Source: Citrobacter youngae
Lineage (GTDB): Bacteria > Pseudomonadota > Gammaproteobacteria > Enterobacterales > Enterobacteriaceae
Reading direction: 5' to 3'
DNA length: 64,000 bases
Assembly (NCBI RefSeq): GCF_003818115.1
Contig: NZ_RPOI01000035.1
Span: 1 to 64,000 of the forward strand
This document shows, one piece after another, positions 40,384 through 50,662 of the stretch. The position numbers and the translations under genes were made by a program. The notes under the pieces are model-generated. The model had not been told where the DNA came from. It did no database searches and saw nothing but the letters and a program-made list of their open reading frames with translations. Positions within the stretch are counted from its first letter, which is position 1, and each line of letters starts with the position of its first letter.

Positions 40384-41087
40384 ACGCGTTCAATCCAGCG
40401 CTCCAGCAGCTCCGGCAACATCAGCGAGATTTCCTGCAGCAATTGCGTGCCTTGCCCCTGCTGGTAATGATTAACATCACGACTGCTGAACAGCATCACG
40501 CCAAGGGATCCATCCTGCCCGAGCATCGACATCGCGACTGAGCCTATGGCTTTCGCCTCCGGCATCATCACCAGCAATTCCGGGCCATTAAGCGGCCCAA
40601 GATAGTGCTGCGACTGACCCAGACGCTGGATACGCAACGGTTCAAAAGCCTGACGGCTTAATGCCAGATGGGTGAATTTTGATGGCGCGCCAAGTCGCCA
40701 GCGATCCGGGAACAGACGAACCGTCGCTCCCGCCAGCCCTAACTCACGCGCCCAGCGATGAAGTCGCATCAGCATGTCGTCGAGACTGTTCGCGGACACC
40801 AGTCGTCCTTGCAGATTTAACAGTCGATAGAACAGGCTTTCGTTGGCATTCGCTTGTTCCATCAACAGCGCCATGTTCTCTTCCAGCACGTTGATATGAT
40901 TGCGTGCCCGAGCCATATGCCATTCAACTAAAGAGACCGTGCCCCGCACCGGGTGCGGGACGCGCATCGCTTCAACCGCTTGAGCATTACGGATAAAAAA
41001 CTCAGGATTACGTTGCAGATAATCGACGACCGCCCGGTCGTCCAGTTCCATGAGCGTTTCCTGTAGTTCTTCCCCTGGTTGCTTCAT
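40380..41087 (-). CDS. yigA: DUF484 family protein YigA
   Basis: This 235-residue cytosolic protein of the DUF484 family matches E. coli YigA in length. An N-terminal helical segment (about 1-70, including the conserved LQRNPEFF) precedes a GAF-like domain. Its function is not known. It overlaps both dapF and xerC by 4 bases each, so it is translationally coupled between a cell-wall/lysine gene and the chromosome-dimer recombinase. Confidence 0.92.
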   Translation of the reverse strand: MKQPGEELQETLMELDDRAVVDYLQRNPEFFIRNAQAVEAMRVPHPVRGTVSLVEWHMARARNHINVLEENMALLMEQANANESLFYRLLNLQGRLVSANSLDDMLMRLHRWARELGLAGATVRLFPDRWRLGAPSKFTHLALSRQAFEPLRIQRLGQSQHYLGPLNGPELLVMMPEAKAIGSVAMSMLGQDGSLGVMLFSSRDVNHYQQGQGTQLLQEISLMLPELLERWIERV

Positions 41088-41908
41088 AAGTGAATAAATC
41101 CGTCGTAGACATGTGCCGCCGGGCCAGTCATATATAACGGATGACCCGGACCTTTCCAGGCGATATCAAGTCGACCGCCCGGTAATTCCACCCTCACTTC
41201 ATCTGCCAGCAGACCCTGCTGAATACCAACCGCAACAGCGGCGCACGCCCCGCTGCCGCAGGCCTGCGTTTCACCCGCCCCGCGCTCATAAACACGCAGT
41301 CGAATATGCTCACGCTTGACCACTTGCATGAAGCCGATATTGGCGCGTTCAGGGAAGCGCTCGTGACTTTCCAGAACCGGTCCCAATGTTTCTACCGTGG
41401 CCGTATCAACATCATCAACCTGAATCACGCAGTGCGGATTCCCCATTGAAACTACGCCGCACAATACTGTCTGCTCGGCCACTCGCATAATATAGGTCTT
41501 CTCTGCTTTATTGGCACGAAAAGGGACCTGCGAGGGTTCAAAGTTGGGTTCACCCATGTTGACCCGCACCAGCTCATCATCCGTTACGCTTAATACCATC
41601 CGGCCATTCGCAGTACTGACGCGAATATCGCGCTTATTGGTCAGCCCTTTCAGGCGAACAAAGCGGGCAAAACAGCGGGCGCCATTGCCACACTGTGACA
41701 CTTCACTGCCGTCGGCATTAAAAATACGGTAGTGGAAATCCAGCTCCGGATCGTACGGAGGCTCAACCACCAGCAGTTGATCAAATCCAACGCCGAGATG
41801 TCTGTCGGCCAGGCGGCGGATCAGCTCGGGTGAGAAAAAGACATTCTGCGTTACCGCGTCGACGACCATAAAATCGTTGCCAAGGCCATGCATTTTAGAG
41901 AATTGCAT
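41084..41908 (-). CDS. dapF: Diaminopimelate epimerase DapF
   Basis: The 274-residue PLP-independent epimerase converts LL- to meso-diaminopimelate for lysine and peptidoglycan synthesis. The two catalytic cysteines lie in [13 protein letters not shown] (about Cys73) and [10 protein letters not shown] (about Cys217). Its length equals E. coli. It follows lptM after 36 bases and leads into yigA with a 4-base overlap. Confidence 0.96.
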   Translation of the reverse strand: MQFSKMHGLGNDFMVVDAVTQNVFFSPELIRRLADRHLGVGFDQLLVVEPPYDPELDFHYRIFNADGSEVSQCGNGARCFARFVRLKGLTNKRDIRVSTANGRMVLSVTDDELVRVNMGEPNFEPSQVPFRANKAEKTYIMRVAEQTVLCGVVSMGNPHCVIQVDDVDTATVETLGPVLESHERFPERANIGFMQVVKREHIRLRVYERGAGETQACGSGACAAVAVGIQQGLLADEVRVELPGGRLDIAWKGPGHPLYMTGPAAHVYDGFIHL

Positions 41909-41944
41909 TGTTTACTCCGTTCACGCGGGTACAGAAACTTACCG

Positions 41945-42148
41945 TCAGTAATTCACCTGAGAAGGTCCATCACTGATTCCACGATCGTTTTTATCTGGCG
42001 TCGTAGATTGTGCTGGTGACTGAATGCTCTTCGTCGGAGGCGGCGCGTTTTTGTCTGCTGGCGGGAAATAGAGAGGTCCCTTCAGACCACAGCCCGTCAG
42101 GCTGAACAGTGTAAAAAGTACAGCGAGTGCCTGAAACACGTTTTTCAT
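41945..42148 (-). CDS. lptM: LPS assembly lipoprotein LptM (YifL)
   Basis: This 67-residue lipoprotein has a signal peptide with the lipobox LTGC (Cys19), then [18 protein letters not shown] and a short disordered tail. LptM (formerly YifL) associates with the LptDE translocon in the outer membrane and promotes oxidative maturation of LptD. The aligned N-terminal portion after Cys is the conserved part. The gene is divergent from cyaY and precedes dapF. Confidence 0.92.
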   Translation of the reverse strand: MKNVFQALAVLFTLFSLTGCGLKGPLYFPPADKNAPPPTKSIQSPAQSTTPDKNDRGISDGPSQVNY

Positions 42149-42285
42149 TATGGATTGCCTGTAAGTTCATGCTTTCTGTTTTCTATCATCGCAGGAGAAG
42201 GCGTAAAAGCAAGAGTTTGGCTAAAAACTGCAACGTGATTTATTCCGCGTTATACTGCGACCATCACGAAAAACAGGATAAAAAA

Positions 42286-42606
42286 ATGAACGACAGTGAA
42301 TTTCATCGCCTTGCCGACACCCTGTGGATGACCATTGAAGAACGCCTGGACGACTGGGACGGCGACAGCGATATCGATTGTGAAATCAACGGCGGCGTGC
42401 TGACCATCAGCTTCGAAAACGGCAGTAAAATTATCATTAACCGTCAGGAGCCGCTGCACCAGGTGTGGCTGGCGACCAAACAGGGCGGCTACCACTTTGA
42501 TCTGAAAGGCGACGAGTGGATCTGCGATCGCAGCGGCGAAACGTTCTGGGATCTGCTGGAACAGGCGGCAACGCAGCAGGCAGGTGAAGAGGTGAGCTTC
42601 CGCTAA
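42286..42606 (+). CDS. cyaY: Frataxin homolog CyaY
   Basis: The 106-residue bacterial frataxin binds iron through an acidic ridge ([12 protein letters not shown], about residues 22-33) and modulates IscS-driven Fe-S cluster assembly. The conserved beta-sheet segment [16 protein letters not shown] and the tail TFWDLLEQA are present. The ATG at 42286 is preceded by AGGATAAAAA. A longer open frame upstream to 42127 would overlap lptM and is not supported. It converges on cyaA across a REP. Confidence 0.95.
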   Translation: MNDSEFHRLADTLWMTIEERLDDWDGDSDIDCEINGGVLTISFENGSKIIINRQEPLHQVWLATKQGGYHFDLKGDEWICDRSGETFWDLLEQAATQQAGEEVSFR

Positions 42607-42611
42607 GTGTG

Positions 42612-42646
42612 ATTGCCGGATAAGGTGTTTACACCGGCATCCGGCA
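42612..42646. repeat. REP sequence between cyaY and cyaA
   Basis: TTGCCGGATAAGGTG followed by CACCGGCATCCGGCAT is a single REP unit in the 46-base gap between two convergent genes. It can form a stem-loop that protects the 3' ends of both mRNAs. Confidence 0.85.
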
Positions 42647-42652
42647 TCATGT

Positions 42653-45199
42653 TCACGAAAAATACTGCTGCAACAGCGGCGTGTCGTTATCCTGACTGGT
42701 TTGCGGGACTGGACTAATCGGCTGGGTGCGGAACGGGATCACCTGCGCGCGCCCGTCAGTTTTCACAATCTGATAAAACTGCGGCAGGTTAAAGTTGATA
42801 AAACTGGAGCCGTAAGTGAAGCGATCGTGCGACGATGAATAGAAACGGCTGACGTCGCGTACCAGTTCCTCTTTGCTACCTTCACAGTGGTGATACACCT
42901 CGACCCGGTTACTCTCGTCCAGAATGTAGATGTTAAAGCCCTGCTCATCACCCGTTTCTTCGAAAAAGAACTGAATGATCCCTTCACTGGCAAATCCGTC
43001 CACCACCGACGGGAGTTTCACATGGTTGGTTTCAACCTGGACGGAAAGCCCGTGCAGTTTGTTATGTGAAATCGCGCCATAGAATTCAATCGCGTTTTCC
43101 AGCTTCTGTACCGAGACGTTCAGACGTTCGAAGAACAGTCCCCATGTCTGGCCGGAAACACGCAGTGCTTTAAAGCGTCCGGTTTCCTGGCGCGTACTGG
43201 ACAGGCGTAATTCGATGCACTCAGACACCAGTTGCTGTACGCGAGTACGAATTAAACCGCGCAGATGCTGGCTATAGCAGAAGACCTCGACGCTATCCGG
43301 CGGCGCGGCATCCTGATGCATTTTGCCCAGAATCGTTTTTAACGCTTCAATCATCGCCTGCTCGCCGTTGAAGTGCAGGGTTCGCACTTCATTCCACGAG
43401 TTGCGATACAGCAGGTCTACGCTACCCACCAGACAATTTTGCTCTTCGCCAAAGCTGAAGACATCCAGCTTACGGAAATCAAAATGCACCACCTGATTGC
43501 GAAACGCCGCCGTCGGGTCATATTCGAGGTTAACGATAATCGCCAGATGACGAATTTCGCACGGGCTATAGAGCGCTTTCGGCGTCGGTGCCGGCAGACG
43601 CAGCGGGAAGTGGTGCGACACATCAGCGACCATCTCCTGCAGCTTCGGCAAGTCGACAATACCGTTACCCTTAATAAACAAATGCGTACGCGAGGTCAGC
43701 AGACCGTTAAACCACGCCCACGCTACCAGCTTATTGAGGTAGCGGTTATATTCCAGCGGCTGATGGCTGATGATCGAATCCATGTTAGGCGCGCGGTTGT
43801 AGAGATACCAACCCGAACGGTTAGCGCGACCTGGCGGCACGTGGATAAAGGTCAGATTGGGTTCTGAGAGATCCGGTGAGATCTGCGGGTTCACCAGCGT
43901 CACTTTGCCGGGCAAGGCTTCAAATGCGGCATACAGCTTACGGGTCAGCACGCCAATATCCTGCGGACTGGCGCTGACGCTAAGATTGTTACGGCGCGCA
44001 AAGCGGATCAAATTACGATAGCTCTGCATCATTGCGTCGAGCAGTTCGTTGTGCGCTTCGCGTACCTGGTCAATTTTCCAGTTAGCGCGATTATCCAGCA
44101 TGGTCAGACGGGCTTCATCCCAACCCCACTCTGTCACTAACTGACTTAATACTTCACGACGCCAGCCCACGCAGGCGCGTTCACGGCTCAGTTTCTCACA
44201 GACTTTTAAGTAGAAACATCGACGCACTAAATCCAGACGCGTCGGGTCTTCGATCGCCGTGAGGTATTCGGTCACGCGCTCCAGCATCATGCAGTATGGG
44301 TCGAGACCAAAAGAGACAATCTCGCCGTCGTGCAGGCGCTGTTTAATGTCTTTCGCCAACAGGCGTGGATTGGGGTATTCCCAGGAATAGGCTTCCAGCA
44401 GCAGCGTTTTCAGCACCGCTTTGTACGGGGAGTCGATACTCTTGTACAGCTGCCAGAGGCTGGCGCCAAAATACTCTTCGGCAGAGAGCGAACTGAGCCC
44501 GCCGAGATCCAACCATTCGTTTGGCGTTAGCACCCCTTGTGCGTAGAGCGTCATGACGTAATCGTCGTAATGCTCTTCTTCGTCGCCCGGCACCATATTC
44601 CACAGAATACGTTTACCCGCGAGGCGCACAGCGGTGCGATAGAATTCATCAAGCAGCAGAATATGCTGCGTCGAGCCACAGTCTTCACCACCCAGACTGC
44701 CGCTTTCATTGTGACGGAAACGGTTTTCGTCAATCAGGAAGAAACTGACTTCCACGCCCAGCGACGCGGCCCAACTTTCCAGCAGGCTACATTTACGCTG
44801 CAGCAACTGGCGCTCTTCGCTATCCAGCCAGGATTGATGGCAGACCCAGATATCAAGGTCAGACGAACAGCTCTGCCCTACCGAAGAGGTACTGCCCATC
44901 GAGTAAACGCCGGTGATCGGCAGTTCGCCCTTTGGGGGATCCTGCGGCGACATACCGCGGTACAGTTCCAGCTCATTCAGGTAGTGGCGTTGGGTTTCAT
45001 CAGGCGTGTAAAAGCATATGCCTTTGGGAACGTTACCATCGAGGTAACCCGGCATCAGTGGGTGGTGGTAGTGCAATAATGTCGGCAGCAGACTGTATAC
45101 CTGCTGGAAGGCAGGTCCCATGGCAGCAAGCGCGCGATCCACACGCAGTTGATTTATGGCATCCAGTCTCTGTTTCAGAGTCTCAATATAGAGGTACAA
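42653..45199 (-). CDS. cyaA: Class I adenylate cyclase CyaA
   Basis: The 848-residue enzyme makes cAMP, the ligand of CRP. The catalytic N-terminal domain holds the nucleotidyltransferase motif [17 protein letters not shown] (Asp pair, about residues 114-116). The C-terminal half is the regulatory domain that responds to the PTS protein EIIA-Glc. The start codon is TTG at 45199, the same inefficient start used in E. coli, giving exactly 848 residues. In-frame codons continue to 45322 but are not part of the known protein. A CRP site lies upstream at 45357-45372. Confidence 0.96.
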   Translation of the reverse strand: MYLYIETLKQRLDAINQLRVDRALAAMGPAFQQVYSLLPTLLHYHHPLMPGYLDGNVPKGICFYTPDETQRHYLNELELYRGMSPQDPPKGELPITGVYSMGSTSSVGQSCSSDLDIWVCHQSWLDSEERQLLQRKCSLLESWAASLGVEVSFFLIDENRFRHNESGSLGGEDCGSTQHILLLDEFYRTAVRLAGKRILWNMVPGDEEEHYDDYVMTLYAQGVLTPNEWLDLGGLSSLSAEEYFGASLWQLYKSIDSPYKAVLKTLLLEAYSWEYPNPRLLAKDIKQRLHDGEIVSFGLDPYCMMLERVTEYLTAIEDPTRLDLVRRCFYLKVCEKLSRERACVGWRREVLSQLVTEWGWDEARLTMLDNRANWKIDQVREAHNELLDAMMQSYRNLIRFARRNNLSVSASPQDIGVLTRKLYAAFEALPGKVTLVNPQISPDLSEPNLTFIHVPPGRANRSGWYLYNRAPNMDSIISHQPLEYNRYLNKLVAWAWFNGLLTSRTHLFIKGNGIVDLPKLQEMVADVSHHFPLRLPAPTPKALYSPCEIRHLAIIVNLEYDPTAAFRNQVVHFDFRKLDVFSFGEEQNCLVGSVDLLYRNSWNEVRTLHFNGEQAMIEALKTILGKMHQDAAPPDSVEVFCYSQHLRGLIRTRVQQLVSECIELRLSSTRQETGRFKALRVSGQTWGLFFERLNVSVQKLENAIEFYGAISHNKLHGLSVQVETNHVKLPSVVDGFASEGIIQFFFEETGDEQGFNIYILDESNRVEVYHHCEGSKEELVRDVSRFYSSSHDRFTYGSSFINFNLPQFYQIVKTDGRAQVIPFRTQPISPVPQTSQDNDTPLLQQYFS

Positions 45200-45588
45200 G
45201 ACGTATCGCCTGATGTTGCATCCGTCATGGTGTCGATAGCGGCGGCGCAAACGCTCACCACCCTCGTTATCAATCCGGATAAACCGTATGTCAAAAATAA
45301 CCGTTACCTTTTTCACCTGCACTTTTATTAGTTACAGATGAAAAAATGGTCTAAAACGTGATCAATTTAACACCTTGCTCATTGACCGTAAAGAAAGATG
45401 CGCTACTTACAAGTGTAGCACCGTTCGTTACGTGTAAATTCCTTCATACGGTCGGGAGGTTTCTCGTCATTAATCACTGCCAGTGATGATGCAGCGCCTT
45501 TTCCTCTCACTTACGTTTGAGCGTAACGCTGACATCCCTTTGATAAGGATGTTAGGATGGTCAATGATTGATAATGACGGTAACAAGC
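45200..45588. other. Divergent cyaA-hemC control region
   Basis: This 389-base gap holds the promoters of cyaA (leftward) and of the hemCDXY operon (rightward). I can identify the CRP site at 45357-45372. A small inverted repeat ACATCC/GGATGT lies at 45532-45552, 37 bases before the hemC start. No further gene or ncRNA is evident. Individual -35/-10 pairs are not clear enough to call. Confidence 0.6.
45357..45372. promoter_or_regulatory. CRP site in the cyaA promoter
   Basis: CGTGA-TCAATT-TAACA, read on the minus strand as TGTTA-AATTGA-TCACG, with flanks GGTGTTAAATTGATCACG, is the same CRP site found at the main cyaA promoter in E. coli, where cAMP-CRP represses cyaA. Confidence 0.8.
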
Positions 45589-46530
45589 ATGTTAGACAAT
45601 GTTTTGAGAATTGCCACACGCCAAAGCCCCCTTGCGCTCTGGCAGGCACATTATGTCAAAGACGCCTTAATGGCAAACCACCCCGGTCTGATCGTGGAAC
45701 TGGTTCCCATGGTGACCCGTGGCGACGTGATTCTGGATACCCCACTGGCAAAAGTCGGGGGTAAAGGTTTGTTTGTTAAAGAGCTGGAAGTCGCACTACT
45801 GGAAAAACGCGCCGATATCGCCGTGCACTCCATGAAGGATGTGCCGGTTGAATTCCCTGACGGTCTTGGACTGGTCACCATTTGCGAGCGTGAAGATCCG
45901 CGTGATGCTTTTGTCTCCAATAAGTACAACACGCTGGATGAACTCCCGGCAGGTAGCATCGTTGGAACGTCCAGCTTACGTCGCCAGTGCCAGTTGGCGA
46001 AGCGTCGTCCGGACCTCATCATCCGTTCGCTGCGCGGCAACGTAGGCACTCGCCTGAGCAAACTGGATAACGGCGACTACGACGCGATTATTCTGGCGGT
46101 CGCCGGATTAAAACGCTTAGGACTGGAGTCGCGAATCCGTACTGCTCTGCCGCCAGAAGTCTCCCTGCCTGCGGTCGGACAAGGCGCAGTTGGCATAGAA
46201 TGTCGACTGGATGACATGCGCACTCAGGCGCTGTTAGCGCCGCTCAACCATGAAGAAACTGCGCTACGCGTCAAAGCCGAACGTGCCATGAACACCCGCC
46301 TGGAAGGGGGATGTCAGGTGCCCATCGGCAGTTATGCCGAACTCATCAACGGTGAGATTTGGCTACGAGCGCTGGTTGGCGCGCCTGACGGTTCGCAGAT
46401 GGTATGCGGAGAACGTCGCGGCGCCGCGCAGGATGCGGAAAAAATGGGTATATCTCTGGCAGAAGAACTGCTGGAGAACGGTGCGCGCGCCATTCTGGCT
46501 GAAGTTTATAACGGAGATGCCCCCGCATGA
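45589..46530 (+). CDS. hemC: Porphobilinogen deaminase HemC
   Basis: The 313-residue enzyme polymerises four porphobilinogens into hydroxymethylbilane. Catalytic Asp lies in VHSMKDVP (about residue 84). The dipyrromethane cofactor attaches to Cys in [14 protein letters not shown] (about 242). The ATG at 45589 ([12 protein letters not shown]) is preferred because it reproduces the E. coli protein. Earlier in-frame starts at 45568 are not conserved. It is first in hemCDXY. Confidence 0.96.
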   Translation: MLDNVLRIATRQSPLALWQAHYVKDALMANHPGLIVELVPMVTRGDVILDTPLAKVGGKGLFVKELEVALLEKRADIAVHSMKDVPVEFPDGLGLVTICEREDPRDAFVSNKYNTLDELPAGSIVGTSSLRRQCQLAKRRPDLIIRSLRGNVGTRLSKLDNGDYDAIILAVAGLKRLGLESRIRTALPPEVSLPAVGQGAVGIECRLDDMRTQALLAPLNHEETALRVKAERAMNTRLEGGCQVPIGSYAELINGEIWLRALVGAPDGSQMVCGERRGAAQDAEKMGISLAEELLENGARAILAEVYNGDAPA

Positions 46531-47267
46531 GTATTCTGGTCACCCGCCCGTCTCCCACTGGGGAAGAGTTAGTGAGCCGTCTGCGCACACTGGGGCAGGT
46601 GGCCTGGAGCTTTCCGCTTATTGAGTTCGCGCCGGGCCGGGAACTGCCAACGCTTGCCCCCCGTCTTTCGGCGCTCACCGAAAACGATCTGGTCTTCGCA
46701 CTCTCGCAGCACGCCGTCACCTTTGCCGATGCCGAGCTTCAGCGGCAAGGGGTAAGTTGGTCCACTCTCCCGCACTATTTTGCCATCGGCCGTACAACGG
46801 CGCTGGCGTTACACACCGTGAGCGGATGCAATATTCACTACCCTCTGGATCGGGAAATCAGCGAAGTCTTGCTACAATTACCTGAATTACAAAATATTGC
46901 GGGAAAACGCGCACTGATATTACGCGGCAACGGTGGCCGCGAGCTAATAGGTGAAACCCTGACAGCACGCGGAGCTGATGTCGATTTTTGTGAATGTTAT
47001 CAACGCAGTGCAAAACATTACGATGGCGCAGAGGAAGCGATTCGCTGGCAATCTCGCGGCGTGACCACGCTGGTTGTCACCAGCGGAGAGATGCTACAAC
47101 AGCTCTGGTCGCTCATTCCGCAATGGTATCGTGAGCACTGGTTACTACGCTGTCGGCTGCTGGTCGTCAGTGAGCGTCTGGCGCACCTCGCCCGGGAACT
47201 GGGCTGGCAAGATATTAAGGTCGCTGATAACGCTGACAACGATGCGCTGCTACGCGCATTACAATAA
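46527..47267 (+). CDS. hemD: Uroporphyrinogen-III synthase HemD
   Basis: The 246-residue enzyme closes and inverts ring D of hydroxymethylbilane to uroporphyrinogen III. The fold has two alpha/beta lobes linked by a two-strand connector. It contains the diagnostic TSGEML and [13 protein letters not shown] segments. The ATGA overlap with hemC (4 bases) implies translational coupling. Confidence 0.95.
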   Translation: MSILVTRPSPTGEELVSRLRTLGQVAWSFPLIEFAPGRELPTLAPRLSALTENDLVFALSQHAVTFADAELQRQGVSWSTLPHYFAIGRTTALALHTVSGCNIHYPLDREISEVLLQLPELQNIAGKRALILRGNGGRELIGETLTARGADVDFCECYQRSAKHYDGAEEAIRWQSRGVTTLVVTSGEMLQQLWSLIPQWYREHWLLRCRLLVVSERLAHLARELGWQDIKVADNADNDALLRALQ

Positions 47268-47288
47268 CTCTCATAATGGGATGCCATA

Positions 47289-48470
47289 ATGACGGAACAA
47301 GAAAAAACCTCCGCCGTGGTTGAAGAGACCAGGGAGGCCGTGGAAACCACATCACAGCCAGTCAATACTGAAAAAAAGAGTAAGAACAGCACGGCGCTGA
47401 TTCTGAGCGCGGTGGCGATTGCTATTGCGCTGGCGGCAGGTGTGGGGCTGTATGGCTGGGGAAAACAGCAGGCCACTACGCAGACAGCAACCAGTGATGC
47501 GCTGGCAAACCAGCTCATGGCGCTGCAAAAAGCGCAAGAAACCCAAAAGACCGAGCTGGAAGGCATTATTAAGCAGCAGGCAACACAGCTGGATGAAGCC
47601 AATCGCCAGCAGACTGCGCTGGCCAAACAGCTTGATGAGGTTCAGCAAAAAATCGCCACTATCTCCGGAAGCGATGCCAAAACCTGGCTACTGGCGCAGG
47701 CCGATTTTCTGGTGAAACTGGCGGGGCGTAAATTATGGAGCGATCAGGACGTTACCACCGCCGCAGCGTTGCTGAAAAGCGCCGACGCCAGCCTGGCTGA
47801 CATGAATGACCCCAGTTTAATTGCCGCTCGTCGCGCGATTACCGACGATATCGCCAGCCTCTCTGCGGTAACTCAGGTCGACTATGATGGCATTATCCTC
47901 AAGGTAAACCAGCTCGCTAACCAAATTGATAACCTGCGTCTGGCTGATAACGATACCGATGATTCACCGATGGATTCTGACAGCAGCGAGCTTTCCAGTT
48001 CCATTAGCGAATGGCGCGTCAATCTGCAAAAAAGCTGGCAGAACTTTATGGACAGTTTTATCACCATTCGCCGTCGTGATGAAACCGCCGTCCCGCTACT
48101 GGCGCCAAACCAGGATGTTTACTTACGTGAGAACATCCGTTCACGCCTGCTAGTGGCGGCGCAAGCCGTACCTCGCCATCAGGAAGAAACATACCGCCAG
48201 GCGCTGGAAAATGTCTCCACGTGGGTTCGCGCCTATTACGACACTGACGATGCGGCGACAAAAGCGTTCCTTGAAGAGGTCGATCAACTGAGCCAGCAAA
48301 GCATCAGCATGGACGTACCGGAAACGCTTCAGAGCCAGGTTATTCTTGAGAAGCTAATGCAGACTCGCGTGCGTAATTTGCTGGCCCAGCCATCCACATC
48401 ACCGGCTGAAGCCGCACCTGCACCAGTACCTCAGGCAGATGCTCCGGCAGCCGCGCCGCAGGGAGAATAA
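47289..48470 (+). CDS. hemX: HemX, membrane protein of the hem operon
   Basis: The 393-residue protein (equal to E. coli) has a short cytosolic N-terminus and one transmembrane helix (about residues 38-55). A periplasmic coiled-coil region rich in Gln/Lys (about 60-120) follows, then a helical domain and a Pro/Ala-rich tail. It is historically annotated as a uroporphyrinogen-III methyltransferase, but it has no SAM-binding motif, so that label is probably wrong. Its role in haem metabolism is unproven. Confidence 0.9.
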   Translation: MTEQEKTSAVVEETREAVETTSQPVNTEKKSKNSTALILSAVAIAIALAAGVGLYGWGKQQATTQTATSDALANQLMALQKAQETQKTELEGIIKQQATQLDEANRQQTALAKQLDEVQQKIATISGSDAKTWLLAQADFLVKLAGRKLWSDQDVTTAAALLKSADASLADMNDPSLIAARRAITDDIASLSAVTQVDYDGIILKVNQLANQIDNLRLADNDTDDSPMDSDSSELSSSISEWRVNLQKSWQNFMDSFITIRRRDETAVPLLAPNQDVYLRENIRSRLLVAAQAVPRHQEETYRQALENVSTWVRAYYDTDDAATKAFLEEVDQLSQQSISMDVPETLQSQVILEKLMQTRVRNLLAQPSTSPAEAAPAPVPQADAPAAAPQGE

Positions 48471-48472
48471 TG

Positions 48473-49672
48473 ATGCTAAAAGTATTGTTGCTCTTTGTGC
48501 TGTTGATCGCCGGGATCGTCGTCGGTCCGATGATAGCCGGTCATCAGGGCTACGTGCTGATCCAGACGGATAACTACAACATCGAAACCAGCGTGACGGG
48601 TCTGGTGATCATTCTGATCGTCGCGATGGTCATTCTTTTTGCGATTGAGTGGCTGCTGCGCCGTATATTCCGTACTGGTGCGCATACCCGCGGCTGGTTC
48701 GTGGGGCGTAAACGCCGTCGTGCGCGTAAACAGACCGAGCAGGCGCTGCTTAAACTGGCAGAAGGCGACTATCAGCAGGTTGAAAAGCTGATGTCAAAAA
48801 ATGCCGATCACGCAGAACAGCCGGTGGTGAATTACCTGTTGGCGGCAGAAGCGGCTCAGCAGCGTGGTGATGAAGCTCGCGCTAATCAACACCTTGAACG
48901 CGCAGCCGAACTCGCCGGAAATGATACGATCCCAGTCGAAATAGCCCGTGTTCGTTTGCAGCTGGCGCGTAATGAAAACCATGCCGCACGCCACAGCGTA
49001 GACAAACTGCTGGAAGTGACGCCACGTCATCCGGAAGTCTTGCGCCTGGCTGAACAGGCTTATATTCGCACCGGCGCATGGAGTTCTTTGCTGGATATCA
49101 TTCCATCAATGGCGAAAGCGCATGTGGGTGATGACGAGCACCGTGCGATGCTGGAACAGCAGGCATGGGTGGGTCTGATGGATCAGGTTCGCGCCGATCA
49201 GGGCAGCGAGGGATTACGCGCATGGTGGAAAAACCAGAGCCGTAAGACTCGTCATCAGGTTGCCCTGCAGGTGGCGATGGCAGAACATCTGATTGAGTGT
49301 GACGATCACGATACGGCACAGCAAATCATCATCGATGGTCTGAAACGTCAGTATGACGACCGCCTGGTGCTGCCGATCCCACGTCTGAAAACCAACAACC
49401 CGGAACAGATAGAAAAAGTACTGCGCCAGCAAATTAAAGTGGTGGGCGACCGCCCACTGCTGTGGAGTACGCTTGGTCAGTCATTGATGAAGCACGGTGA
49501 ATGGCAGGAAGCTACGCTCGCCTTCCGTGCCGCGCTTAAACAACGCCCGGATGCATACGACTACGCCTGGCTTGCCGACGCACTGGACAGGCTGCATCAG
49601 CCGGAAGAAGCCGCCACCCTGCGTCGTGATGGCTTGATGTTGACACTGCAGAACAACAATCCCCCGCAGTAA
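48473..49672 (+). CDS. hemY: HemY, TPR membrane protein of the hem operon
   Basis: This roughly 399-residue inner-membrane protein (E. coli 398) has two N-terminal transmembrane helices (about 1-20 and 40-62), then a basic stretch RKRRRARK and a chain of TPR-like helical repeats. It is not the oxygen-dependent protoporphyrinogen oxidase that carries the same name in Bacillus. The role in haem synthesis is unresolved. The start overlaps the hemX stop (TAATGATG). A second ATG 3 bases earlier is equally possible. Confidence 0.9.
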   Translation: MLKVLLLFVLLIAGIVVGPMIAGHQGYVLIQTDNYNIETSVTGLVIILIVAMVILFAIEWLLRRIFRTGAHTRGWFVGRKRRRARKQTEQALLKLAEGDYQQVEKLMSKNADHAEQPVVNYLLAAEAAQQRGDEARANQHLERAAELAGNDTIPVEIARVRLQLARNENHAARHSVDKLLEVTPRHPEVLRLAEQAYIRTGAWSSLLDIIPSMAKAHVGDDEHRAMLEQQAWVGLMDQVRADQGSEGLRAWWKNQSRKTRHQVALQVAMAEHLIECDDHDTAQQIIIDGLKRQYDDRLVLPIPRLKTNNPEQIEKVLRQQIKVVGDRPLLWSTLGQSLMKHGEWQEATLAFRAALKQRPDAYDYAWLADALDRLHQPEEAATLRRDGLMLTLQNNNPPQ

Positions 49673-49681
49673 CTCCTGAAT

Positions 49682-49711
49682 GCCCGGTGACGCTTTCGCT
49701 TACCGGGCTTA
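49682..49711 (+). terminator. REP-like hairpin after hemY
   Basis: GCCCGGT (49682-49688) pairs with ACCGGGC (49702-49708), with a loop CGCTTTCGC of REP type, followed after a few bases by ATTTTT. It can stabilise and probably help terminate the hemCDXY mRNA. Confidence 0.6.
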
Positions 49712-49775
49712 CATATTTTTCAATCGTATACGCAAAATCATTCGAGAAGCAGCTCGAAGGATTTTGTTTATGCAT

Positions 49776-49981
49776 AAAAAAACGCCCGCTCGGTAAGGAG
49801 CAGGCGTTAAACAGGTCTGTATGACAACATAAATGGGTGCTTCACTCAACGTTATGTCCATGGTGTTTGATGAAGCTAAAGCGACATCTGTCAGTGGACG
49901 ATAAGCACCGTAAACGGCTCTGCATCATTCCTGAGTTTATGAGGCCTGATGGCGAACATAAGAGATGGAATGAGCATCTAC
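49776..49981 (-). ncRNA. glmZ: Small regulatory RNA GlmZ
   Basis: The minus strand starts GTAGATGCTCATTCCATCTC at 49981, the 5' end of E. coli GlmZ, and the similarity continues through CGTTTACGGTGCTTATCGTC and ACCATGGACATAACGTTGAG. It ends in the terminator AACGCCTGCTCC ... GAGCGGGCGTT followed by U7 (49776-49782). GlmZ (about 206 nt) pairs with glmS mRNA to activate glucosamine-6-phosphate synthase and is cleaved by RNase E guided by RapZ. A -10-like TAATAA lies about 7 bases before the start. In E. coli it lies between aslA and hemY. Here it directly follows the tRNA cluster. Confidence 0.93.
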
Positions 49982-50101
49982 ACGCATATTATTACACAGC
50001 GTATGCGGTGATTGCACTGTAAAAACCAGGGATTGCGGCTTTTTAGGACTTCATGACATTTGGGGGAGAAGAGGTACAAAAGCGAAGAACAGAAAACAAA
50101 A

Positions 50102-50121
50102 AACCCCGCCGAAGCGGGGTT
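50102..50121 (-). terminator. Terminator of the argX-hisR-leuT-proM tRNA operon
   Basis: AACCCCGC (50102-50109) and GCGGGGTT (50114-50121) form a perfect 8-base stem with a 4-base loop. On the minus strand it is followed by TTTTTTGTTTTC, a strong U-tract, 6 bases after the proM CCA end. Confidence 0.93.
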
Positions 50122-50127
50122 CAAAAT

Positions 50128-50204
50128 TGGTCGGCGAGAGAGGATTCGAACCTCCGACCCACTGGTCCCAAACCAGTTGCGCTACCAAGCTGCGCTACTC
50201 GCCG
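50128..50204 (-). tRNA. proM: tRNA-Pro (TGG)
   Basis: The 77-base tRNA reads CGGCGAGTAGCGCAGCTTGG at its 5' end on the minus strand. Its anticodon stem-loop is CTGGTTTGGGACCAG (anticodon TGG), the T-loop is GGTTCGAATCC and the CCA end is encoded. It is last in the four-gene operon. Confidence 0.98.
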
Positions 50205-50245
50205 TTTTACTGCTTTTTGAATTTTTAGTTCAATTCTTTAAGTCG

Positions 50246-50331
50246 TGGTGCGAGGGGGGGGACTCGAACCCCCACATCCTAAGGACACTAACACCTGAAG
50301 CTAGCGCGTCTACCAATTCCGCCACCTTCGC
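50246..50331 (-). tRNA. leuT: tRNA-Leu (CAG)
   Basis: The 86-base class II tRNA begins GCGAAGGTGGCGGAATTGG on the minus strand. Its anticodon stem-loop CTAGCTTCAGGTGTTAG has anticodon CAG, and the long variable arm is GTCCTTAGGAT. CCA is encoded. It is one base shorter than E. coli leuT in the variable loop. An A-C pair in the acceptor stem is shared with E. coli tRNA-Leu1. Confidence 0.97.
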
Positions 50332-50351
50332 ATTTCACAACTTTAAATTAA

Positions 50352-50428
50352 TGGGGTGGCTAATGGGATTCGAACCCACGACAACTGGAATCACAATCCA
50401 GGGCTCTACCAACTGAGCTATAGCCACC
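50352..50428 (-). tRNA. hisR: tRNA-His (GTG)
   Basis: The 77-base tRNA includes the extra 5' G required for histidine identity (GGTGGCTATAGCTCAG). The anticodon loop CTGGATTGTGATTCCAG has GTG, the T-loop is GGTTCGAATCC and CCA is encoded. Confidence 0.98.
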
Positions 50429-50483
50429 ACTGCAAATCTTTTACGCGGTATTAAAACCACCGCAGCTCCGGCACCTTACTAAA

Positions 50484-50560
<77 letters not shown>

Positions 50561-50581
50561 TTAGCGCCGTTGCGGGGCTGG

Positions 50582-50610
50582 ATATTACGGAGGTCTCGGT
50601 CTGCTGTCTA
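50582..50610 (-). promoter_or_regulatory. Promoter of the tRNA operon
   Basis: The -35 TAGACA (50605-50610), 17-base spacer and -10 TAATAT (50582-50587) are followed by a GC-rich discriminator (CCAGCCCCGC), typical of stringently controlled stable-RNA promoters. An AT-rich UP-like tract ATTTATTTTAAAAAAG lies upstream. Confidence 0.82.
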
Positions 50611-50662
50611 GTGCTTTTTTAAAATAAATTATCGTTTGGTCACGCTTTGTGCGTTTTGTCGC

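Noticed and set aside
49837-50022. A 61-codon open frame on the + strand over GlmZ
   Set aside because: It runs antisense across a conserved structured sRNA and its promoter, with no ribosome site.
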